A DNA stretch of 64,000 nt, from contig CM046294.1 in assembly GCA_025267735.1 (NCBI GenBank), positions 34,255,222 through 34,319,221 of the forward strand. The letters are read 5' to 3'. This document shows positions 56,815-64,000 of the stretch, piece by piece. The DNA is from Mactra quadrangularis (lineage: Eukaryota; Mollusca; Bivalvia; Venerida; Mactridae). Made by a program: the position numbers and the translations under genes. The notes under the pieces are model-generated. The model had not been told where the DNA came from, made no database searches, and worked only from the letters and a program-made list of their open reading frames with translations. Position 1 is the first letter of the stretch. Every line of letters starts with the position of its first letter.

Positions 56815-57170
56815 CAAGATGCCGACGATTTAAACAATTATCAACATTTAATCATTTTTGTGTCGACACAGGTTGCCTTAAGCCGATCAGAATGATGCAT
56901 TTGAGGTCACGTGATGAAAAAAATGACGTCGAGTTGTCAAAATAGTGATGCGTGTATGGAATCGTCGACGCCGTGTATTATCCGGTTACCTGTTTGTATT
57001 ACCAGAAAATGTCATTATCAATATATGAACGCGTACCAGTTTCAAGGAAGTTGCAATATAAAACCAAAAACATGCATAACTAATTGTAACATGTTCATGT
57101 CTTGAAAAAAACTCGCATTTGTTAAAAAAAGCAAACCTATCTTCCCTACTTCCGAGCGAGTTTATTTTCT
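56815..57170 (+). mobile_element. Dispersed repeat 'R', copy B, uninterrupted
   Basis: GTTGCCTTAAGCCGATCAGA, TTGAGGTCACGTGATG, GAATCGTCGACGCCG, GAACGCGTACCAGTTTCAAG and GCATTTGTTAAAAAAAGCAAA run without the LINE that splits copy A. It shows the empty-site arrangement for that insertion. No coding frame; no terminal repeats found. Confidence 0.85.
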
Positions 57171-57399
57171 CAGATAACCATGGGGGCCGCCATTAAACAT
57201 TAACATCAAAATCTTGATTTTCATTAAAAACTAACGGAATTCATTTGGTCATTCGTGAAAGACGTGATTTATTCGAAATTCTATGTTATTATATTGATTA
57301 CAGTTGTTTGTAACTTAGGAATCGATCGGATTTTCTTATTAATCCAAATCAGTGAAATTAAGACGTATGTTGAAGTTTTACTTTGTATGTCTAAATGTT

Positions 57400-57475
57400 A
57401 TCTTCAGAAAATAAAGTTATTATTATTCTTATTATTTCGATTATTAGATCTATTATTATTATTATTTTGATTATG
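57400..57475 (+). mobile_element. Possible LINE 3' tail, (ATT)n
   Basis: AATGTTATCTTCAGAAAATAAAG is followed by an imperfect TTA/ATT run, the form of a LINE 3' end. The 71-codon frame here ends in poly-leucine from the trinucleotide run. Confidence 0.4.
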
Positions 57476-58365
57476 AATGTCATTTGAAAATATGAAAACG
57501 AAAGTGGAATTCACATCAGAGCCTGTAGATAACTATCTAGAACTTTAATGGTACTTGGTGTTTAAGAAATATTTTTTAGACTGACAACATCATTTATTCT
57601 ACAATATAAAAGGATGGAACTATTTCTCGAGCGGAGTCAAATCACCAATATTTGGGTGTGTTGTAAGTCTTTTAAATATATGACCATATTTGTCACAGGT
57701 GACTAGAAATTTACAATTTCACTACTGTATTATATACAATATTACTTACGTACGTTATATTTATACATTGTCAAACCATGAATAATTTGAACAAATTTGT
57801 GGTGAATATTCTGTCGATTGGACTGGTAAGGGTTGTATAGAACATCAATGTATCACATTCTAGTTATAGACTTATCTACTTACTTTCTCTTCTAGTTTTT
57901 ATGATTGTACGTTTTTATATTATATGGGTGGATATTAACTATCAGAAAACATTAAAGAATAACCCGAGTAATTGATAAATTGAAAAAAGTGATATAATCA
58001 AAGCGTTGAAAGCACTGAATGAACGTTTTATTAAAGCTTGTCTTCAACTGCAATTAAATGTGAGGATCAGATCTGAGGACAAACAAATATAGAAGAATTA
58101 TGAGGATTTACCGAATTGTAACATTGAACTCCTAACTTCGTTCAAACTGTCCAAGCAATGATAATGCCGGACAAATAAATGTAAACTGTCATATTTTCCA
58201 ATAAATGCTGATAACATCATTACGTATTCTATTTCCATTTACAGAAATTAAGTTCAATTAAAGGATTTAGAGTTTCTGATGAAATTAGAAAATCTGATTA
58301 TAACAGTAAATGCCTATTCATATTGAAACAGTCATGTACTAAACTATATGCAATAACTTTATAAT
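57476..58365. other. AT-rich spacer
   Basis: Nothing recognised. Confidence 0.4.
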
Positions 58366-58368
58366 GCA

Positions 58369-58670
58369 TAGACGGATCTAGCGGAAGGTCAGGGGGTCCG
58401 GACCCCCCCCCCTGAAATTTCCAAAATGTACCCGTCCATGAGTGTATTTTTTAATTGAAAGCCATTTTTAAGTAGCATGAAGCAATTTTTTCGGGCTCGA
58501 TTCGCTCGCCTTTGTGCTTAACATACATCAAATAGTTATGTAGTTATTATTATGAACATATTGCGTTTTTCTGCAAACAGTGTATTATGTGGTCGGGGGT
58601 CGAATGTTTGGACACCCCCCCCCCCTAGAAGTTTGGACCCCCTCTAGAAAAAATCCCGAATCCGTCCTTG
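58369..58670 (+). mobile_element. Dispersed repeat, C/G-run-ended, copy 2
   Basis: It runs from AGACGGATCTAGCGGAAGG and a CCCCCCCCC run to a second CCCCCCCCC run, GAAAAAATCCCGAATCCGTCC. The outermost ACGGAT and ATCCGT are inverted. Compared with 13975-14215 it has a small extra segment (CGGGCTCGATTCGCTCGCC). Confidence 0.75.
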
Positions 58671-59329
58671 TAATGGTTATGGTTTTAGCTTTACTTCGAG
58701 TTCTAAATATTTCAGCAATATGAATTCATGTTACAACCCACAGGATAAGTCCTGTAGTTAGACATGTTTTAAATAGACACATTCGTTCCGCGTATTTTCG
58801 TCCACAGGCCATACTCTATTCCTCTGTTTTAAAAATGTTCTGACCCAAAACATTAATAAAAAAAGTGTGTTTTTACACAAGACTTCCGCTTTTCATATAC
58901 TTAAAATAGATTAAAATAAGACAAATAATAATAAGAATTAAGACATTATTGTTTATGCTCACAACATGTTTAAATATGCCAAGTATGCAATAGTGATAAA
59001 ATAGGCTATTCATTTTTTAAAGCACATGTCTTACTGTATAATACACATCTATTGTTTCTAGACAGCATATATCTTGTATTTCTTTAATTAATACTAAATC
59101 ATATATTATACTCCATGAATAATACTTTAAATATACATCACAAGGAAGACAAATCTGTTATTAGTCTAGCTTTTAAAAAGCAAACCAGGTACTTACGGAT
59201 GTTAACCAGAATCTAGATCACGTGAAGTTTACGGAAATCATTTCACGTAACAGAAAGAACGAACATTCTACAAGAGACATGCTCGTATTTCTTCTTCCGA
59301 AACAAATACCAACATTATAAATTTTAGCC
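58671..59329. other. AT-rich spacer
   Basis: Nothing recognised. Confidence 0.4.
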
Positions 59330-59720
59330 ATAATTTTTAGCCGGATTTTTCAACGAAAAAAATTCGGCTTATAGTTTGGCATAACACGGACGAGCGGGCG
59401 GGCGTCCGGTGTCGTTAACAATTGCGTTAAAGTTTTTCTTTTCCATATATTTCTGCCATTTATTGTCAGACCTTTATGAAATTTCATACAATGGTAACAT
59501 ATCACGTGGTGAACAGAATTAGACAGTAACCACAACTCGACATGCCTTTATTGTGGATTATTTCCCTTTGTAATTTTTGCGTTAAAGTTTTTAAATCCGG
59601 CTTTAATGTGGTTTCTTCATTACATTCGTTACCATATTCAATAACTGACAAGTGTTTCCATTTTATAATGATCTTACCATTTTTGTGTTGACTTTACAAC
59701 GTTTGCGTTGTTAGTGTGGT
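59330..59720 (-). mobile_element. Dispersed repeat with CpG-rich end
   Basis: GAGCGGGCGGGCGTCCGGTG, AACAATTGCGTTAAAGTTTT and CCGGATTTTTCAACG / CCGGCTTTAATG are unlike the flanks, and the first two recall the CpG-rich end of the element at 31930-32945. GTTAAAGTTTTT occurs twice (59425 and 59582). Confidence 0.45.
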
Positions 59721-60415
59721 GTTTAAAAAAAATGTATTTTTATTCAGCGTTTGCATTTGCGGTGTCATTCGAAAAATAAAATCATTAGCTAAGCATGCAT
59801 ATATGAACTATGAAACAGAATACTACATATTGGACAAACTAGCCACTAATAGAACTTAAAAAAATACCATGTTTACAGTGTTTTTGACTCGTAAGCGTGC
59901 AAGTCGCCTATGGACAAAAGCAATCCAATGACACTCTCAAACTGTTCGATAGATTTTAAGATAAGATAAATTATATATTTTGACTGATATGCATATAAAA
60001 GTGTTAATATAAACAATACATATCATAAATAAGGTAAAAATGCAATTATTATTTCCATGCTCACTAATGTCAATAACAAAAGAGTAAATTTTAATTTGTA
60101 TTGTCGGCTTGTACATTAATGGCATGATATAGGCTATGGGATTCCATGTAATATAACTTTGTGTATTGTTGTTATATGTATCACATTAAAAGATCATATT
60201 ATTTTAATAATAAATGTTTTATATAACATGATAATTCATTATTCCCATTATGCAACTCTTTTGTTAAACATAATTGTCTATCGACAGTTCATTACTTATA
60301 CAAGATTTTAAGTTGATGATTCAATATCATCACTTTTAATATAACACTATACATGTAATGATGGTATAAGGCCTCCAGGATTTAATACCATGAAGTTCAG
60401 GCATAAACAAAACTT
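59721..60415. other. AT-rich spacer
   Basis: Nothing recognised. Confidence 0.4.
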
Positions 60416-60737
60416 ACTATATAGTGCGTACAAAAAAAACAAAACACTGTTTATAATAACAATAGAATAAACTAATCCACTACGAGGGACGCTCAGGATG
60501 ACAATAACATAAACATGTGATATGTTTTACGATTGTCTTAGTTGTTAGTGTAATGGAAAAGATTTTTACCAACACAAGCACGATTTACCAACAAGTGGTG
60601 GTATCCATCATGCTAATTTTGTTACAAAGAATTACACACATTTTATTTTCATTACTGCCTACCCCAGAAATGGATTTTCTCATTTCTAATGTTTACCAAA
60701 ACACGTTTTGTTTTTTTGTACGCACTATAGTCTATAT
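60416..60737. mobile_element. Inverted-repeat MITE, 322 bp
   Basis: CTATATAGTGCGTACAAAAA ... ACAAAACAC at the left is matched in inverse by GTTTTGTTTTTTTGTACGCACTATAG at the right, about 30 bp with small differences. The 80-codon frame inside (60517-60759) runs past the element and is not credible. Confidence 0.85.
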
Positions 60738-60767
60738 AATTTGTCTCTATATAAAATAACCGATAAC

Positions 60768-60917
60768 TATTGTTCGTATTTTCTCCACTGTCAAAGCATG
60801 AATAATTTCACGGTGACTTCGTGCTCTTTGTCTAACACTCGTGATATTGAGATAGTGTGTAATCATTCACCGTGAAATTATTCATGCTTTGACAGTTGAG
60901 AAAAAACGAACAATATA
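60768..60917. mobile_element. Foldback element with 46-bp arms
   Basis: The arm ATTGTTCGTATTTTCTCCAC + TGTCAAAGCATGAATAATTTCACGGTGA is repeated in inverse with two or three mismatches, ending CGAACAAT. The inner 29 bp are exact. The loop is about 55 bp. It lies 30 bp from the preceding MITE. Confidence 0.9.
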
Positions 60918-61439
60918 TATGCAGTGAACTATATGAATTTTGTTCATACGTCTTAAATAGACTCTGAACGTTTGATACGGTATTGTGTTGATCATTTGGG
61001 ATAGTATTGTGAGTATAGTGAATTACATGTTATATGAAAACTTCGTAATAATTAACTTAATCTCAAGTAGGAACATACGTCCGCTGTCCTGACAGAAGCA
61101 TATTGACAGAACCATTTAAATTATATTTCCGTTCTATTCTGTTGTGTTTGTATACAGCGCCTTTTAAAAGTCCCTGGACTGTTTTAGTATAAACCAATTT
61201 ACCAATGTATATACAGAAATAACAGAGACATCTGAACAAAACTCAAAATCAACATATAATTTAGTTAGTTTATCAACAGATGACTGAACCTACGTAACAA
61301 AATGATGTTTTAGTGATATTTAAACTACTTACGATGTGTATTAACATTTCTTTCATAAAGTTACATTTGTTCAAGAACTTTTCTACATGTAGTTACAAGT
61401 ATCGCATTTAGCTAAAGACAGTCGTCATTTATATCAAAT
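60918..61439. other. AT-rich spacer
   Basis: Nothing recognised. Confidence 0.4.
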
Positions 61440-61830
61440 TCGAGCATAACTCGATCTAAACACGGCGGGACCGTATGTAAACCCTATGAATGTCGAGTAA
61501 ATCGAGAAAAAGTCGTGTTGGATCGTACTAGATCGTACTAGACCGTACTTGGTAACAGTAAACAATCGTATAGAAAATCGTATGCGAACCTTGTTCAAAT
61601 CGTGATAAATCGTGCTTTATTGTACAATTTGGTGCTACATTCGAGTCTAACTCGTACCAACTATTTTCCAGACACGGTTGGAGCCCAATACTCGTACCAG
61701 TCAACCCGTGTATAACCGAGTACATGTATACCGTACAGGAACCGTGTCCTCAATCGTGTTCGGTGTGAGACCGCTTTGTTCATCGCGAACGCTACGGTTT
61801 ACAGCGACCGTTGTTCGGAGGTTACTCGTT
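61440..61830. other. CpG-rich segment with repeated ATCGT / GTAC motifs
   Basis: GATCGTACTAGATCGTACTA, ACAATCGTATAGAAAATCGT, CAAATCGTGATAAATCGTGC and ACTCGTACCA show 'TCGT' many times in an otherwise AT-rich region, then GTTCATCGCGAACGCTACGG. The 65-codon minus frame is unsupported. A dispersed repeat or a regulatory region are both possible. Confidence 0.35.
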
Positions 61831-63564
61831 TAGCTGAACAAGATGGTGACACAGAATATTTTTGTGAGGGGTTTCTTAATTAAAATTATAGGTTTTCACG
61901 AAAGTAATTATATGCAATGTCTTATTCAGTTATAAACTTCCTTCGCAGCTCAGTGAATACTCTATGTTACTTCACACACTGCTTTATTGAGTGTAGATTT
62001 TTGTCTGGGTTACCTGCCCACTATCGGGTCAGGCAATGCACAATAATGACCGCGCCTTCAATTATCTTCAGGTTACACTCTTTTCCTTTACTTGTTCTGT
62101 ATTTTGCATGATCATTTTCTGAAGACGGTAAATTTAGTAGGAATTTAGTACTACATATGTCATTCGAAGTCGACTTTTTATTTTGAACTTAAATATAGCG
62201 AAATATTAACCAAAAACCAGGTCTTTAAAGTGGGCGCAATTCGGACGTTAAATAGTCTCGTTAGAATTTCGGATGCTTTATTAAGCATGAATAGAACCGA
62301 AATAATCTCATATAAGGTATCACTGTAGCTCTTGTACTACCTAAAGGTCATTTGATTTTAGTCTTCACAGTTAGAATTTTTTAGTCTTAATTTCACTCTC
62401 TATTTACGAATATAACAACCAACAATTATATGCAATACCAGACGTGCAGTTTTAATGGTCTACAGTCATGACAATGGTAGATACAAGTACAAGTTACAAT
62501 GACAATATAGGGATAAATGTCAGATAAAAACAGTGTGACATCATAATAGTACAAGAATGAAAAAAGCCTGTTTCATTTACAAAACTGTAAACATATTTAG
62601 CGTGAAAAATCTATTTGATTGTTAAGATTTCATGATTTGAGTATCAAAACGTGGCAGACTCGCCCAGTAAAAACCAGAGATCGACCCTTTTCAGTTTTTG
62701 TCTTTGCTCTGGAAAACTGTGTCATTTTGTCAAGTGTCTGTCGCTGTATGTTCGACCTCATTCTTGATACTATTTTAGCTCTTTCGCTTAACCTTTTATA
62801 CTATTCTGCTTGAACTTGGATGTTCGAAAACAAAACCATCTTGGGAAATACTATCTACAACTAAAAATAGACAGTGAGATATTAGATCCTTTCCAGCTTC
62901 TTTATTATTAAAATATTGTAACGAATTTCTAAAGCAATGTGATAACTGCCTGCTAGAAAAGGACCTTTTTTATGTTGCTTCCTCGCTGACGATTGGATAA
63001 CGCAAAATCGACCAATATCTTTTAGGTATTTTAGGCTAGGCGGAGTCCGAAGACTTGGACTTCATACATGAAAAAATTACTAAAACAATATAAATGCCAG
63101 ATAATTTACTTATGATAAAAAAATGATAACAAGCTTTCAAGACACATTAATTACCATAAAAAGAAGCAATAACTTAGATACATTGACAATTATCAGTTCT
63201 GTCAATCTACTTTACTGACCAGGTGACTGTATTAGACTAAGAGATTGCATAATTTGACTGTTTTGATAGCAATAACCGTCCAATCCCTATTGATTTGACA
63301 GACTTATTAGCTTAAATGACACTTTTATCTTTTACCTTAATCTCTTTAAGAATTTATATAAAATATTCATAACGAAAGATATAGAATTTAAAAATATAGA
63401 AAATTAAAACTATTCATTAAAATAAAACAAAAATTATAATTAATATTTTTCAGACAAAAATATTATTATTTTTCACAGCATAACACTTCATGTATAACAT
63501 ACAAGATAAATTGTTTTTTTAACTATGAAAATATATAACATATATGTACATTGTATTACATTAT
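61831..63564. other. AT-rich sequence
   Basis: Frames of 64 codons at 61917-62111 and 62619-62813 show no motif. GACGATTGGATAACGC at about 62987 is a slightly CpG-richer patch. Confidence 0.35.
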
Positions 63565-63712
63565 ATAACATATAACTGAGAATCTTCATTTACAAAACAA
63601 ATAATGTTATGGCAATCAATAGTTCTTCAATTTTACAATATATGACTGAGAATTTTAAATTTACAAAGCAAATGATGTAGTGGCATTCATTTGTCTTGCA
63701 ATTGACAACATA
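63565..63712. repeat. Two-copy 70-bp tandem repeat
   Basis: CATATAACTGAGAATCTTCA and AATATATGACTGAGAATTTT start units 70 bp apart. Both continue ATTTACAAARCAAATRATG. Confidence 0.75.
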
Positions 63713-64000
63713 CAACACAATTTACAGAGACAAGTGAACTCTATATATAATAATTATAACAATCACAGTGACTATATGAGATAAACATGTGTTTGTTTGT
63801 TTGTTTTTTATATTAAATTGAATATAATTTACAATATTGAATACCAAAAAGCATAAATCGTTATATATTACAAATTATGCTCAATGTCAAAAGAGCTAGC
63901 ACAGAAAACATTCTTTCATATGACATGTACAGCATAAACGAAATATATATTTACATGCAATTTAAACAATTAAGACAAATCTGCTGACATCAGGAAATTC
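63713..64000. other. Very AT-rich end of window
   Basis: A GTTTGTTTGTTTGTTT run at 63791-63806 may be a SINE tail remnant. Nothing else recognised. Confidence 0.4.

Noticed and set aside
58270..58300. Hammerhead ribozyme core (CTGATGA ... GAAA)
   Set aside because: CTGATGA with a nearby GAAA occurs here, but no stem II or closing stems form. The same applies to the CTGATGA at about 46520.

Overview
The window reads as eukaryotic nuclear DNA, most likely from a bivalve mollusc (possibly a venerid-type clam). This is inferred from the very AT-rich sequence, the GT-AG splice-like signals, the tRNA-headed SINEs ending in a 'cggcgttaaacccaacaaa'-type tail, several LINE relics and a high density of inverted-repeat (MITE-like) elements. 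I see no bacterial gene organisation, rRNA, CRISPR array or intact transposase. Apart from transposon relics, almost every open frame is either chance in AT-rich DNA or a by-product of tandem repeats whose unit happens to lack stops. All repeat boundaries and copy counts were read by eye.

1-13.8 kb: AT-rich spacer or intron with distinct tandem arrays. These are a 116-bp array whose unit is itself an imperfect palindrome (178-630), a 28-bp minisatellite (3568-4110), a 68-bp array (4800-5057), a composite 73/102-bp array flanked on both sides by an ATGTAAAT-type microsatellite (5058-7612), and six near-identical 100-bp copies (10003-10600). A somewhat more CpG-rich single-copy patch lies at 8.07-8.68 kb.

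13.8-33.6 kb: two weak candidate exons (13.9 and 14.4 kb), then about 19 kb of long, degenerate, partly re-amplified satellite-like DNA: 62-bp units at 14.6-17.4 kb, larger AT-rich units at 19-23.4 and 28.6-33.3 kb, a 147-158-bp array at 23.4-25.5 kb and a 29-bp array at 25.5-27.7 kb. Embedded in it are nine copies of a more GC-rich block with a conserved GTATGGC/GCCATAC hairpin, followed by TACTAAC. Interruptions include a Tc1-like MITE, a hAT-like MITE with 8-bp target duplications, a SINE with a perfect 16-bp target duplication, and a foldback element containing a coding-looking segment.

33.6-50.8 kb: a transposon-dense region. It holds a hAT-like MITE carrying the 5' piece of a tRNA-SINE, a full SINE, inverted-repeat MITEs, a minus-strand LINE relic (endonuclease and reverse transcriptase remnants), a non-autonomous mariner relic with a transposase helix-turn-helix stub, and two further LINE 3' relics. 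One of these (48312-49873) is inserted with a 7-bp duplication into another dispersed repeat, whose uninterrupted copy is at 56.8 kb.

52.3-64 kb: the best cellular gene candidate, a two-exon gene for an 89-residue secreted protein (52886-53589) with an AATAAA signal 57 bp after the stop. It is followed by a CpG-rich foldback element with 21-bp subterminal repeats (54484-55284), SINE fragments, more inverted-repeat elements and AT-rich sequence to the end.
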